Assembly (NCBI RefSeq): GCF_002934455.1
Contig: NZ_PTIR01000011.1
Span: 1 to 64,000 of the forward strand
Direction: 5' to 3'
DNA length: 64,000 nucleotides
Source: Trinickia symbiotica
GTDB taxonomy: Bacteria > Pseudomonadota > Gammaproteobacteria > Burkholderiales > Burkholderiaceae
A program made the position numbers and the translations under genes. Under the pieces are notes generated by a model. The model ran no database searches. It saw only the letters and a program-made list of their open reading frames with translations, and had not been told where the DNA came from. Every line of letters begins with the position of its first letter. Within the stretch, counting starts at the first letter, position 1. This document shows positions 44,313 through 55,627 of this stretch, one piece after another.

Positions 44313-46616
44313 TCAGAACGCCGTCCCGATCTGGAACTGGAACTTCTGGTATTGGTCGCCCGTATGTTTCTGGAGGGGGAAGCCGAGGCTCAGCTTCAGC
44401 GGGCCAATCGGCGAGATCCAGGCGAGACCGACACCATAGCCGTACCGCAGGCCGTTCGCCCCCGTACTGTTGCCCAAGCTGCCCCAGACGTTGCCGCCGT
44501 CCAGGAACGTAAACACGCGCAGCGTGCGGTCGTAGCCGGTGCCCGGCAGCGGGAACGTCAGCTCGATGTTGCCGACGACCATCCGTGAGCCGCCGATCGG
44601 GTCGCCCGTCGTTTGGTCGCGCGGACCGAGCGAACTCGGCTCGTAGCCCCGCACCGAGCCGATACCGCCCGCGAAGTAGTTCTTGAAGATCGGAAAAGGC
44701 TTGCCGCCGAGACCGTTGCCGTAGCCGCCCTGGAGGTTCAGGCCGAGCACGAAGCCGCGCGCGAACGAGTAGTAGTACTGCGCCTGCACGTCGGCCTTGT
44801 AGTACTCCGTCGCGCCGATCGGCGTGCCGTATTCGGCGTTCGCCTGCGTGTAGTAGCCGCGGCTCGGTACGAGCGCGCTGTCGCGCGCGTCCCGGGACCA
44901 GCCCACGGTCAGCGGAATGTTGTTCGAGACGCGCCCGAACGAGCTCACGTAGTCCTTGTAGCTTTGCGGCGTGTTCGCATCCGTATCGAGCCGGTTCTGC
45001 TCGAAGCCCGCGCCGAAGTAGACCGTATCCACTTCGGAGAACGGAATGCCGAATTTCAGGTCGCCGCCCGCCGTGATGATCCGGAAGCTCGAAGTCGTCG
45101 AGTAATAGAGCGGCTCGGTCGTGCGGTAGTAGACATCCGTGATTCGCTTGATGCCGTCCACCGTGAAGTACGGATCGACTTGGGTGACCGTCAGCGTCCG
45201 GTAAGTGCGCGCCGTGTTGACGTTGACGGAAAGGCTCGTGCCCGAGCCGAAGACGTTGTCCTGCGAGACGCCGGCCGACAGCACGACCTTGTCCGTCGAC
45301 GAGAAGCCGGCACCGAGTGTGATCGCGCCCGTCGGCTTCTCCGCCACCTTCACGTCGACGTCGACCTGGTCCGCCGTGCCTTCCACGGGCACCGTGGTTA
45401 CATCGACATCGGTGAAGTAGCCGAGCCGGTTGATGCGGTCTTTCGAGAGCGCGAGGCGGCTCGAATCGAACCACGAGCTTTCGAGCTGGCGCATCTCACG
45501 GCGGATCACCTCGTCGCGCGTGCGCGTGTTGCCGTTGATGTTGACGCGCCGCACATAGACGCGCCGGCTCGGATCGACCTGCAACGTCAGGGCCACCTTG
45601 TGGTGCTGCTGATCGATATCGGGCTGCGCGTTGACGGTCGCGAACGCATAGCCGTACTCGCCGAGCTTGTCGACGATCGCCTTTGTGGTGGCCTGCAGCT
45701 TGTCGGCCGAGAAACGCTCGCCCGGCTTGATCTTGATGAGCTTTTGCAGCTCCGGCCCCCGATCGAGCAGGTTACCGGCGAGCTTGATGCTCGAAATCGT
45801 GTAGGGCTCGCCCTCATGCACCGTCAGCGTGAGGTACATGTCTTTCTTGTCGGGCGAGATCGAGACCTGCGTCGACTCGATGTTGAACTCGAGGTAGCCG
45901 CGGTTCAGATAGTACTTGCGGACGTTTTCGAGGTCGGTCGTCAGCTTGTCCTTCGCATAGAGGTCGTTCTTCGTGTACCACGAGAACCAGTTCGGCGTGG
46001 ATAGCTGCATTTCGTCGCGCAGCGTGCTCGTGCTGAACGCGTGGTTGCCGACGAAGTTGACCTGGCGAATCTTGGCTTTCGGCCCTTCGGCCACGGAGAA
46101 CAGAACCGACACACGGTTCTGGTCGAGCGGCGTGACCGTCGTCGTCACTTCGGCCGCGTAAAAGCCGCGCGTCAGATATTGACGCTTCAACTCCTGCTCC
46201 GCACGATCGACGAGCGACTTGTCGTAATAGCGGCCCTGCGACAAGCCGACGGTCTTCAACGCCTTCAGCAGCGCATCCTTCTCGAACTCGTGCAGCCCCG
46301 AGAAGTCGATCGAGGCGATGGCGGGCCGCTCGATCACGTTGACGACGACGACCTGGCCTTCGGTCGAAATGCGTACGTCGTTGAAGAAACCCGTCGCATA
46401 GAGTGCGCGAATGGCCTCCGATGCCTTGTCGTCCGTGAACGTATCGCCTTGCTTGATCGGCAGGTAGGCGAACACCGTGCCGGGTTCGATCCGTTGCAGC
46501 CCTTCGATTCGGATGTCTTTCACCACGAAAGGCGTCGTTGCATGAGCGACGAGCCCATGAGCGGCGAGCGCCGCGGCCGCGACGGTACTACGAGCAAAGC
46601 GATGAGGTTTCAACAA
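44313..46616 (-). CDS. bamA: Outer membrane protein assembly factor BamA
   Basis: 767-residue essential insertase of the BAM complex. Signal peptide to about residue 26 (ending AHA-TTP), five POTRA domains (about 27-425; the first begins FVVKDIRIEGLQRIEPGTVF), then a 16-strand Omp85 barrel. Barrel marks include FAGGIGSVRGYEPSSLGPRD, containing the conserved VRGY loop motif, and the C-terminal strand ending FQFQIGTAF with a terminal phenylalanine. Complete. Confidence 0.97.
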   Translation of the reverse strand: MLKPHRFARSTVAAAALAAHGLVAHATTPFVVKDIRIEGLQRIEPGTVFAYLPIKQGDTFTDDKASEAIRALYATGFFNDVRISTEGQVVVVNVIERPAIASIDFSGLHEFEKDALLKALKTVGLSQGRYYDKSLVDRAEQELKRQYLTRGFYAAEVTTTVTPLDQNRVSVLFSVAEGPKAKIRQVNFVGNHAFSTSTLRDEMQLSTPNWFSWYTKNDLYAKDKLTTDLENVRKYYLNRGYLEFNIESTQVSISPDKKDMYLTLTVHEGEPYTISSIKLAGNLLDRGPELQKLIKIKPGERFSADKLQATTKAIVDKLGEYGYAFATVNAQPDIDQQHHKVALTLQVDPSRRVYVRRVNINGNTRTRDEVIRREMRQLESSWFDSSRLALSKDRINRLGYFTDVDVTTVPVEGTADQVDVDVKVAEKPTGAITLGAGFSSTDKVVLSAGVSQDNVFGSGTSLSVNVNTARTYRTLTVTQVDPYFTVDGIKRITDVYYRTTEPLYYSTTSSFRIITAGGDLKFGIPFSEVDTVYFGAGFEQNRLDTDANTPQSYKDYVSSFGRVSNNIPLTVGWSRDARDSALVPSRGYYTQANAEYGTPIGATEYYKADVQAQYYYSFARGFVLGLNLQGGYGNGLGGKPFPIFKNYFAGGIGSVRGYEPSSLGPRDQTTGDPIGGSRMVVGNIELTFPLPGTGYDRTLRVFTFLDGGNVWGSLGNSTGANGLRYGYGVGLAWISPIGPLKLSLGFPLQKHTGDQYQKFQFQIGTAF

Positions 46617-46687
46617 CGTGCATCCCCAGTATTTTTAGCTGCAACCATCCTTGAGCGGCCTGCCGAGGACAGGAGCCGCCGGACGCA

Positions 46688-48064
46688 TTAGAAGTGGATT
46701 AACCGAGCCAGATCGTTGAATAGCGCGATGGCCGACAAGGCGACGATGCAAACGAGGCCGGCTCTTTGCAAAACGAGCTGCCAGCGTTCCGATACAGCTT
46801 TGCCGGTCGCGGCTTCAACCAAATAATATAACAGATGCCCCCCGTCCAATACCGGAATCGGCAATAAGTTCAACACGCCGAGGCTGATGCTCACGAGCGA
46901 AAGAAAGGACAGGAAAGGCTCCCATCCGAGGCGCGCGCTCTTGCCCGCATAGTCGGCGATCGTCACGGGACCCGACAGATTCTTGATCGAGGCCTCGCCC
47001 GTCAGCATCCGCCCGAACATCCGCAGCGAGTACACGCCGATCTCCCAGGTGCGCCGCGCGCCGCGCGCGACGCTCTCCAGCGGGCCATAGCGGACATCGA
47101 CCGTCGAGACTTTGGTCGCCAGCGCGGCGCCGATGCGGCCGACCTCGAGGCCCGTCTCGCGATCGCGGCGCGCTTCCGGCGTGACCGTCACGGCGATCGG
47201 TTCCTTCGATGCGCCGCCACGTTCGATGCGCAGGACGATCGGGCGTCCGGCGTGCGACTTGACATAGGCAATGAACGCCTGAGCCCCATCGACGCGCCGG
47301 CCATCGACGCCGCGCAGCGAATCCCCCGGGGCCAGGCCGGCGCGCGCGGCCGCGCTGCCGGGCTCGACGGCGGCGACCGAGAGCGTCCCGCCTTCGTCGA
47401 AGCCGAGTTTCGACATGAAATCGTCGTCGACGTCGCGATCGGAAACCTTGCTGAGATCGACCTGAAAGTCGTAGACGCCGTGCCCGTCGCGTGCGCGCAT
47501 GACCACGCGCTTGTGATCGAATGCCGCATCGAGCAGCTTCCAGCGCAAGTCCGACCACGACCGCACGGGCTCGATATCCGCGCCGTGTTCGTCGCCGATC
47601 GAGAGGATCGTCTCGCCGCCTTCGAAGCCCGCGCGCGCGGCGACGGTGCCGGCCGGCGGCGTCGCCAGGGTCGCCGTCGGCTCGACGACGCCCGTCGCGA
47701 AGACGACCGCGAAGAGCACGATCGCCAACACGAAGTTGGCAAGCGGACCGGCGAGCACGATCGCGATACGTTTCACCACGGATTGCCGGTTGAACGCGAA
47801 CGGCAGGTCCTTCTCGTCGATGCCCGGACCGGGGTCGCGCTCGTCGAGCATCTTCACGTACCCGCCTAGCGGCAAAGCGGAAATCGTCCACTCCGTCCCG
47901 CTCTTTTTGCCGACCCAGCGCACGAGCGGGCTGCCGAAGCCGATCGAAAACCGCAGCACCTTGACGCCGCACAGCCGCGCGACACTGAAGTGCCCGTACT
48001 CGTGTACGACCACGAGCACGCCGATTGCAACGGCGAATGCGGCGATTTCGATCAGCACGTTCAT
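46688..48064 (-). CDS. rseP: Site-2 intramembrane zinc protease RseP
   Basis: 458-residue inner-membrane protease that cleaves anti-sigma factor RseA and remnant signal peptides. The zinc site HEYGH is at residues 21-25, inside the first helix. Two PDZ domains lie at about 115-300 (ARAGFEGGETILSIGDEHGA, AARAGLAPGDSLRGVDGRRV). The second active-site motif, NLLPIPVLDGGHLLYY, is in the third helix. Eight bases from dxr. Confidence 0.95.
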   Translation of the reverse strand: MNVLIEIAAFAVAIGVLVVVHEYGHFSVARLCGVKVLRFSIGFGSPLVRWVGKKSGTEWTISALPLGGYVKMLDERDPGPGIDEKDLPFAFNRQSVVKRIAIVLAGPLANFVLAIVLFAVVFATGVVEPTATLATPPAGTVAARAGFEGGETILSIGDEHGADIEPVRSWSDLRWKLLDAAFDHKRVVMRARDGHGVYDFQVDLSKVSDRDVDDDFMSKLGFDEGGTLSVAAVEPGSAAARAGLAPGDSLRGVDGRRVDGAQAFIAYVKSHAGRPIVLRIERGGASKEPIAVTVTPEARRDRETGLEVGRIGAALATKVSTVDVRYGPLESVARGARRTWEIGVYSLRMFGRMLTGEASIKNLSGPVTIADYAGKSARLGWEPFLSFLSLVSISLGVLNLLPIPVLDGGHLLYYLVEAATGKAVSERWQLVLQRAGLVCIVALSAIALFNDLARLIHF

Positions 48065-48071
48065 CGATGCC

Positions 48072-49310
48072 TCACTGCACCGCGCGATCGGCCGAGCCGG
48101 CGCTGCCCAGGCGACGGCCGGCGGCCGGCCGCGCCGCGATGAAATCGAGCGCCGCGCGCCGCGCCGCGGCGTCGGCGTCGAGCACGTCCGAAAGACCGTT
48201 CGGCGTGCGGTTCGGCAGCGCGTCGAGCACGGCGGCGACCGTTTCCGCGATCGTCGTGAACGCGATGCGCCGCGTGAGGAACGCCTCGACGGCCACCTCG
48301 TTCGCGGCGTTGAGCGCCGCGCTCGCGATGCCGCCCGCTGCTAGCGCCTGCATCGCGAGCGCGAGACACGGAAAGCGCTCATAGTCGGGTTTCTCGAACG
48401 AGAGCGATGCGACCTGGGCCAGGTCGAGCTGCGGGACGCCCGAATCGACGCGCTCGGGGAACGCGAGCGCATGAGCGATCGGCGTGCGCATGTCGGGATT
48501 GCCGAGTTGGGCGAGGACCGAGCCGTCCGCATAGGAGACGAGCGAATGAATCACGCTCTGCGGATGGATCAGCACGTCGATACGCTCGCCGGGCAAATCG
48601 AATAGCCAGTGCGCCTCGATGACTTCGAGGCCCTTGTTCATCATCGTCGCCGAATCGACCGAAATCTTGCGGCCCATGACCCAGTTGGGGTGCTTGCACG
48701 CCTCGTCGGGCGTCACGTCGGTGAGCGTCGCCGGATCGCGCGTCCGAAACGGCCCGCCCGACGCGGTCAAAATGATCTTCGCGACCCCGCCGTGCAGCGG
48801 AGCGCCGCCCGACGCCACTTCACGCGGCAAGCATTGGAAAATGGCGTTGTGCTCGCTGTCGACGGGCAAAAGCGTCGCGCCGTGATCGTGCACGGCATCC
48901 ATGAAGATTGCGCCCGACATGACGAGCGCTTCCTTGTTCGCCAGTAAAATCCGCTTGCCCGCCATGGCCGCCGCGAGCGTCGGCGCGAGACCGGCGGCGC
49001 CGACGATTGCCGCCACCACCGTATCGCAGCCGGCGCTTTTCGCCACCTCGACGAGCGCCTCCTGGCCGTAGGCCACTTGCGTGGCCGAGCCGGCGGCGCG
49101 CAGTTGCAACTCGACGCTCGCCGCCGTATCGGCATCGCCGACCACCGCGACATCGGGCTGGAATTTCAGACATTGCGCGACGAGCTTTTCGCCGTTGCGA
49201 TGGGCGGTCAGCGCGTGGACCTCGAAGCGTTCCGGGTGGCGGGCGACGACGTCGAGCGTGCTGTCGCCGATCGAGCCCGTGGAACCGAGCAGTGTCAAAC
49301 GTTTTTTCAT
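48072..49310 (-). CDS. dxr: 1-deoxy-D-xylulose 5-phosphate reductoisomerase
   Basis: 412-residue enzyme of the MEP isoprenoid pathway (IspC), the fosmidomycin target. The NADPH site is [20 protein letters not shown]. Metal and substrate residues are in [47 protein letters not shown] and [11 protein letters not shown]. Length is normal plus a short alanine-rich tail. It supplies the precursor for UppS two genes upstream. Confidence 0.96.
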   Translation of the reverse strand: MKKRLTLLGSTGSIGDSTLDVVARHPERFEVHALTAHRNGEKLVAQCLKFQPDVAVVGDADTAASVELQLRAAGSATQVAYGQEALVEVAKSAGCDTVVAAIVGAAGLAPTLAAAMAGKRILLANKEALVMSGAIFMDAVHDHGATLLPVDSEHNAIFQCLPREVASGGAPLHGGVAKIILTASGGPFRTRDPATLTDVTPDEACKHPNWVMGRKISVDSATMMNKGLEVIEAHWLFDLPGERIDVLIHPQSVIHSLVSYADGSVLAQLGNPDMRTPIAHALAFPERVDSGVPQLDLAQVASLSFEKPDYERFPCLALAMQALAAGGIASAALNAANEVAVEAFLTRRIAFTTIAETVAAVLDALPNRTPNGLSDVLDADAAARRAALDFIAARPAAGRRLGSAGSADRAVQ

Positions 49311-49376
49311 ATCTCTTTCCCGAGGCCTCAGCGCAGCTTGCCTGAGGCCCTAACCCTCATCCTCCGACGCAGCGCG

Positions 49377-50198
49377 CTAGCCGATGAAGAGCATCGCGAG
49401 CGGCAACGCCGGCAGCAATGCATCGACACGGTCCAGCACGCCACCGTGCCCCGGTAGCAGCCCGCTCGAGTCCTTGACGCCGGCCTGGCGCTTCAGCATC
49501 GATTCGAACAGGTCGCCAACGATGCTGAACGCGACGATGAGCGTCAGCACGAGCACCGCGCGCGCCCATCCGAGGCGTGCACCGAGCGTCGTGAAAAGCG
49601 TTGGCGCGAGCGCATGCGTGGCGAGCGCGGCCACCCCTACGACGATTACGGCGATCCAGCCGCCGAAGGCCCCCTCCCACGTCTTGCCGGGGCTGATCGC
49701 CGGCGCGAGCTTGTGTTTCCCGAATGCCTTGCCCGAAAAGTATGCGCCGATGTCGGCGAGCCAGACGACGATCAGTATCGACAGGACAAACGATACCCCG
49801 ATCGCCCGCGCCACGACGAGCGCATGCCAGCACGCCGTGAAGACGACGATCCCGGCCAGAAACAGAAAGACGCGCCATGCCCCGTGCGCGAGCCGCGGCT
49901 TGCGTGCGAGCACGAACGGCCCCGTCAGCAGCCAGAATACCGCCGCCGCCTCGAACAGCGGCCGCGCGGCGCGCATCCCGGGGCCGAGCCTCGTGCTCGC
50001 GAGCACCGCGAGCGCTGCGATCGCGGCATAGCCCACCGCCGTCATGCCGTTAAGATTCAAAAGACGTGCCCATTCCCAGGCCGCCAGTACAACTACGAGC
50101 CCGATCAGCGCGCCGAACCCGGCCGCCGGCGCATAGAGCGTCACCGGAACGAACACCGCCAGCAGCACGACGGCTGTGACGACACGGGTCTTCAGCAT
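49377..50198 (-). CDS. cdsA: Phosphatidate cytidylyltransferase
   Basis: 273-residue inner-membrane enzyme making CDP-diacylglycerol. About seven hydrophobic segments. The family signature near the C-terminus is present: [20 protein letters not shown], then [38 protein letters not shown], then [10 protein letters not shown], is the other conserved block. The start overlaps the uppS end by seven bases. Confidence 0.95.
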   Translation of the reverse strand: MLKTRVVTAVVLLAVFVPVTLYAPAAGFGALIGLVVVLAAWEWARLLNLNGMTAVGYAAIAALAVLASTRLGPGMRAARPLFEAAAVFWLLTGPFVLARKPRLAHGAWRVFLFLAGIVVFTACWHALVVARAIGVSFVLSILIVVWLADIGAYFSGKAFGKHKLAPAISPGKTWEGAFGGWIAVIVVGVAALATHALAPTLFTTLGARLGWARAVLVLTLIVAFSIVGDLFESMLKRQAGVKDSSGLLPGHGGVLDRVDALLPALPLAMLFIG

Positions 50199-50974
50199 GG
50201 GAGCGAATCGGCGTCCTGCGATTGCGGCTCGAGCTGAGCGCTCGTCCGGCCGAACCGGCGCTCGCGCCGCCCAAACGAGGCGATGGCGTCGGCCAACGTA
50301 TCGGCGTTGAAATCGGGCCAGAACGCGTCGGTGAAGTAGAGTTCCGTGTAAGCGAGTTGCCAGAGCAAAAAGTTGCTGATGCGCGTTTCGCCGCCCGTAC
50401 GGATGAAAAGGTCCGGCTCGGGCGCGTAGGCCATCGCCAGGTGCTCGGCGAATGCCTGCTCGTCGATGACGCCGGCGCTGCCTTCGCGCGCGGCCTGTTC
50501 GGCGACTTTCCGGGCCGCCTGCAGAATGTCCCAGCGACCGCCGTAGTTCGCCGCGATCGTCAGCGTAAGGCGCTTATTGCCGGCCGTTTTCGTTTCGGCC
50601 CGGCGAATGAGGTCCTGAATGCGCGAATCGAATTGCGAGAGATCGCCGATCACGCGCAGCCGGATGCCGTTCGCGTGCAGCTTGCCGACTTCGCGCTCGA
50701 GCGCCGTCACGAAGAGACGCATGAGGAACGAGACCTCTTCGACGGGCCGGCGCCAGTTCTCGGAGCTGAACGCGAAGAGCGTCAGATATTCAACGCCGGC
50801 TCGCGCGCACGCTTCGACGCAGGCGCGCACGGCATCGACGCCGCGCGTGTGGCCGGCCACGCGCGGCAAGCGGCGCTGCGTTGCCCAGCGCCCGTTGCCA
50901 TCCATGATGATCGCGATATGGCGCGGGACCGCTGCGACATCAGGCACGCGAACAGTTGAGCTGGTATATGTCAT
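50192..50974 (-). CDS. uppS: Undecaprenyl diphosphate synthase
   Basis: 260-residue cis-prenyltransferase producing the C55 lipid carrier for peptidoglycan and O-antigen. The catalytic aspartate is in [38 protein letters not shown], then [20 protein letters not shown], and [14 protein letters not shown] are all present. Normal length. Confidence 0.96.
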   Translation of the reverse strand: MTYTSSTVRVPDVAAVPRHIAIIMDGNGRWATQRRLPRVAGHTRGVDAVRACVEACARAGVEYLTLFAFSSENWRRPVEEVSFLMRLFVTALEREVGKLHANGIRLRVIGDLSQFDSRIQDLIRRAETKTAGNKRLTLTIAANYGGRWDILQAARKVAEQAAREGSAGVIDEQAFAEHLAMAYAPEPDLFIRTGGETRISNFLLWQLAYTELYFTDAFWPDFNADTLADAIASFGRRERRFGRTSAQLEPQSQDADSLPC

Positions 50975-51039
50975 GGCCGCCGATACGAAAAACTGCTGGA
51001 AAGAGTGAGATCCGACGAGTCGGTCGAGACCCGGAGGCC

Positions 51040-51600
51040 TCAGACGGTCATGATCTCGGCTTCCTTCGTATGAACGAGCTTGTCGATTTCCGCGACGTAT
51101 TTGTCGGTCAGCTTCTGGACTTCATCGCCGGCGCGGCGCTCGTCGTCTTCCGAGATTTCCTTGTCCTTCACGAGCTTCTTCAACTGCTCGTTCGCGTCGC
51201 GGCGCAAATTGCGTACGGCGACTTTGGCCGTTTCACCCTCGCTCTTCACGACTTTCGTCAGCTCGCGGCGACGCTCCTCGGTGAGCGCCGGCATCGGCAC
51301 GCGGATGAGATCGCCCTGCGTGGCCGGGTTGAGACCGAGATCCGATTCGCGAATCGCCTTCTCGACGACGGCGACCATCTTCTTCTCCCACGGCTGCACG
51401 CCGATCGTCCGCGCGTCGATGAGCGTCAGATTCGCGACCTGGGAAATCGGCACGTTCGAGCCGTAATAATCGACCTGAATGTGGTCGAGGAGCCCGGTAT
51501 GCGCGCGCCCCGTGCGAATCTTGGCCAGATCGCTCTTGAACGCCTCGATCGAGCGCTGCATTTTCTGATCGACGCTCTTCTTTATCTCTGCGACACTCAT
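51040..51600 (-). CDS. frr: Ribosome recycling factor
   Basis: 186-residue factor that splits post-termination ribosomes with EF-G. Starts [20 protein letters not shown], then [39 protein letters not shown] and the C-terminal long helix ([20 protein letters not shown]) are typical. I start at 51600 because a perfect GGAGGT lies seven bases upstream. Confidence 0.97.
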   Translation of the reverse strand: MSVAEIKKSVDQKMQRSIEAFKSDLAKIRTGRAHTGLLDHIQVDYYGSNVPISQVANLTLIDARTIGVQPWEKKMVAVVEKAIRESDLGLNPATQGDLIRVPMPALTEERRRELTKVVKSEGETAKVAVRNLRRDANEQLKKLVKDKEISEDDERRAGDEVQKLTDKYVAEIDKLVHTKEAEIMTV

Positions 51601-51692
51601 TTGGACCTCCGAACCTTCATGGCAGTACGGGCCGGCCACACCAGCGGCCTCGAACGCCGCTGGCGCGAGGCGCGCCCGCGCCCTGCGAGAGT

Positions 51693-52700
<1,008 letters not shown>

Positions 52701-53582
52701 TTACTGTTGACGCGCCGCGGCGACCTGCGCGGCCACTTCGGCCGCGAAATCGTCCTGCCGCTTTTCGATGCCTTCGCCGACGACGAAAAGCGCGAACCGC
52801 TGGACCGACGAGCCAGCCGCCTTCAGCATCTGCTCGACTGTCTGTTTGTCATTCTTCACGAACGTTTGGTTCAACAGCGACACTTCCTTCAGGTACTTCT
52901 GGACGCTGCCTTCGACCATCTTCGCGACGATCTCGGCCGGCTTGCCCGATTCGGCCGCCTTCTGCTCGGCGATGCTGCGCTCCTTGGCGATGAGCTCGGC
53001 CGGAACGTCGTCGGCCGACACCGAGACCGGCTTCATCGCGGCCACGTGCATCGCGACGTCCTTGCCGACCTGCTCGTCCGCGCCCGTGTACTCGACGATC
53101 ACGCCGATACGCGTGCCGTGCAGGTAGGTGGCCAGCTTGTTCGCGGTCTCGTAGCGCTCGAAACGACGGATCGACAGGTTTTCGCCGATCTTGCCGACGA
53201 GCGCCAGGCGAACGGCGTCGACGGTCTGGCCGTCGAGCGTCAGCGCCGAAAGCGCCGCGACGTCGGCCGGGTTTTGCTGGACGACGAGCTCGGCCACTTG
53301 CTTGGCGAATGCGTTGAAATCGTCGTTCTTCGCAACGAAGTCCGTTTCGCAGTTGAGCTCGACGAGCGCGCCCTTGCCGCCGCTCACGAACGCGGCGATG
53401 ACGCCTTCCGCCGTCACGCGCGAAGCGGCCTTGCTGGCCTTGTTGCCAAGCTTCACGCGCAGCAGCTCTTCGGCACGCCCCATGTCGCCGTCCGCTTCGG
53501 TCAGCGCCTTCTTGCATTCCATCATCGGCGCGTCGGTTTTCGCGCGCAGTTCTGCCACCATGCTTGCGGTAATTGCCGCCAT
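52701..53582 (-). CDS. tsf: Elongation factor Ts
   Basis: 293-residue nucleotide-exchange factor for EF-Tu. Starts [20 protein letters not shown], then [20 protein letters not shown] (UBA-like N-domain). The core includes [20 protein letters not shown] and the C-terminus carries [20 protein letters not shown] start at 53582, where AGGAG is six bases upstream. The ATG at 53585 is too close to it. Confidence 0.97.
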   Translation of the reverse strand: MAAITASMVAELRAKTDAPMMECKKALTEADGDMGRAEELLRVKLGNKASKAASRVTAEGVIAAFVSGGKGALVELNCETDFVAKNDDFNAFAKQVAELVVQQNPADVAALSALTLDGQTVDAVRLALVGKIGENLSIRRFERYETANKLATYLHGTRIGVIVEYTGADEQVGKDVAMHVAAMKPVSVSADDVPAELIAKERSIAEQKAAESGKPAEIVAKMVEGSVQKYLKEVSLLNQTFVKNDKQTVEQMLKAAGSSVQRFALFVVGEGIEKRQDDFAAEVAAQVAAARQQ

Positions 53583-53613
53583 CATTCGCTCCTTGAGACT
53601 TGTCTCGTAACTT

Positions 53614-53647
53614 AAAAAAAGGGGGCCTTTAAGAAGCCCCCTTTTTT
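53614..53647. terminator. Bidirectional intrinsic terminator between rpsB and tsf
   Basis: GGGGGC...GCCCCC with a 9-base loop is flanked by seven A residues on one side and six T residues on the other, so it can act in both directions. On the coding (leftward) strand it lies right after rpsB and before tsf. Partial termination here would set the S2 to EF-Ts ratio. Confidence 0.85.
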
Positions 53648-53665
53648 GCCGGCTGAGGGATTGCG

Positions 53666-54415
53666 TTACGCTTCCCCGTTGACCTCGACGAACTCGTCGC
53701 CGTCGCCGCGCACGGCTTGCACGACTTCATTCACCGCGTTCGCACGGCCTTCGAGGATCGCATCGGCCACGCCTTGCGCGTAAAGCGCCACGGCCTTGCT
53801 TGCATCGTCGTTGCCCGGGATCACGTAGTCGACGCCCTCGGGGGAGTGATTCGTATCGACAACGGCAATCACCGGCACGCCGAGCTTGTTCGCTTCGGTC
53901 ACGGCGATCTTGTGATAGCCGACGTCGACGACGAAGATCGCGTCCGGAATCCCGCCCATGTCCTTCACACCGCCGATCGACTTCTGCAGCTTGGCGATTT
54001 CGCGCTCGAACAGCAACGCTTCCTTCTTGCTCATGCGCTCGAGCTCACCCGCCTCGACCGCGGTTTCCATGTCCTTCAGACGCTTGATGGACTGCTTGAG
54101 CGTCTTGAAGTTGGTCAGCATGCCGCCGAGCCAGCGCTGGTTCACGTACGGCATGCCGGCGCGCGCCGCCTCTTCCGCGATCGTGTCGCGCGACTGACGC
54201 TTCGTGCCGACGAAGAGGATCGTGCCGCGATTGGCCGCCAGCTGACGCACGTACTTCAGTGCGTCGTTGTACATCGGCAGCGTCTTTTCGAGGTTGATGA
54301 TGTGAATCTTGTTGCGATGGCCGAAAATGAACGGGGCCATCTTGGGGTTCCAGAAGCGCGTCTGGTGTCCGAAATGGACGCCGGCTTCCAGCATCTGACG
54401 CATGGTGACTGCCAT
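53666..54415 (-). CDS. rpsB: 30S ribosomal protein S2
   Basis: 249-residue S2. Starts [20 protein letters not shown], then [34 protein letters not shown], then [20 protein letters not shown] and [20 protein letters not shown] are all typical. I start at 54415 with GGAG six bases upstream. The leader from the predicted promoter is about 240 bases, long enough for S2 autoregulation, as known in other proteobacteria. Confidence 0.97.
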   Translation of the reverse strand: MAVTMRQMLEAGVHFGHQTRFWNPKMAPFIFGHRNKIHIINLEKTLPMYNDALKYVRQLAANRGTILFVGTKRQSRDTIAEEAARAGMPYVNQRWLGGMLTNFKTLKQSIKRLKDMETAVEAGELERMSKKEALLFEREIAKLQKSIGGVKDMGGIPDAIFVVDVGYHKIAVTEANKLGVPVIAVVDTNHSPEGVDYVIPGNDDASKAVALYAQGVADAILEGRANAVNEVVQAVRGDGDEFVEVNGEA

Positions 54416-54653
54416 GAAATTCTCCACGAGGGTTGGGACTTAAGCCGGCTGCCGCACCGGTCGCGCTCGCGCTCTGCCTCCCGCATCGGGAAAGCCCGCC
54501 CGCTCGCGGCGGACTACGCGCTCGTCGCAACCGGCACCCTTGGATGCCCCGGCTTGCGAATCAGCCGCCGACAGACGGAATGTTCGACTCACATCCGATC
54601 CATCCAATTCCGGATCGAATCGGGCCGAACTTCCACTCGACGACTAGCCCGAG

Positions 54654-54683
54654 AGTATAGCACGCGCGCCGAAGGTGCCTCAA
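54654..54683 (-). promoter_or_regulatory. Probable promoter of the rpsB-tsf operon
   Basis: On the complement strand TTGAGG (-35) is followed after 18 bases by TATACT (-10), with TGC just before it as an extended -10. The start point would lie near 54647, giving a 5' leader of about 230 bases. The gap 54416-54820 otherwise holds no gene. Confidence 0.6.
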
Positions 54684-54820
54684 GGCCGGACTGGGAATGC
54701 CAACCTTGCCGCCACCGTAGCTCGAAACCGGCGCCGCGAAGGCGCGCGGCCCGGCATAGACCCTGCCAGCGGCCGAATATGGTGCGATAATCGCCGGATC
54801 CACGTTTCAGGCACGAATCC

Positions 54821-55627
54821 ATGGCCATTACGATCAAAAACGAACACGACATCGCCAAAATGCGCGTCGCGTGCCGGCTTGCGAGCGAAGTGCTCGATTA
54901 CATCACGCCGCACGTCAAGCCAGGGGTGACGACGGGCGAGCTCGACCGCCTCTGCCACAACTACATGCTCGACGTGCAAGGCACGGTGCCCGCGCCGCTC
55001 AACTATCAGCCGCCCGGTTATCCGCCCTATCCGAAGGCCACGTGCATTTCCGTCAACGACGTGATTTGCCACGGCATTCCGGGCGACAAGATCGTCAAGA
55101 ACGGCGATGCGCTCAACATCGACATCACCGTCATCAAGGACGGCTATTTCGGCGATACGAGCCGAATGTTCATCGCCGGCGAAGGCTCGATCCTCGCGAA
55201 GCGGCTCGTGCAGGTCACCTACGAGTGCATGTGGCTCGGCATCGAACAGGTCCGCCCAGGCGCGCACCTCGGCGACATCGGCCACGCGATCCAGCGGCAC
55301 GCCGAGGCGAGCGGCTACAGCGTCGTGCGCGAGTACTGCGGACACGGGATCGGCACCGTGTTCCACGAGGATCCGCAGATCCTCCATTACGGCCGCCCGG
55401 GCGCCGGTCTGGAACTGCAGCCGGGCATGATCTTCACGATCGAGCCGATGATCAATGCCGGACGCCGCGAAATCCGCACGATGCCTGATCAGTGGACCGT
55501 CAAGACGCGCGACCGCAGCCTCTCGGCGCAGTGGGAGCATACGGTGCTCGTCACCGATTCCGGTTTCGACGTGCTGACCGTCTCGGCGGGAACGCCCGAG
55601 CGGCCGCGCTTGCCCGTCGCCGCATGA
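54821..55627 (+). CDS. map: Type I methionine aminopeptidase
   Basis: 268-residue enzyme that removes the N-terminal methionine from new proteins. The two-metal site residues lie in [51 protein letters not shown] and [18 protein letters not shown]. Normal length. A GATAAT sequence at 54786 may be its -10 box. Its stop overlaps the glnD start (ATGA). Confidence 0.96.
   Translation: MAITIKNEHDIAKMRVACRLASEVLDYITPHVKPGVTTGELDRLCHNYMLDVQGTVPAPLNYQPPGYPPYPKATCISVNDVICHGIPGDKIVKNGDALNIDITVIKDGYFGDTSRMFIAGEGSILAKRLVQVTYECMWLGIEQVRPGAHLGDIGHAIQRHAEASGYSVVREYCGHGIGTVFHEDPQILHYGRPGAGLELQPGMIFTIEPMINAGRREIRTMPDQWTVKTRDRSLSAQWEHTVLVTDSGFDVLTVSAGTPERPRLPVAA

Noticed and set aside
44272-45474. A 400-residue leftward frame inside bamA
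   Set aside because: It overlaps bamA in another frame, is Arg/Gly-rich and has no family match that I recognise.
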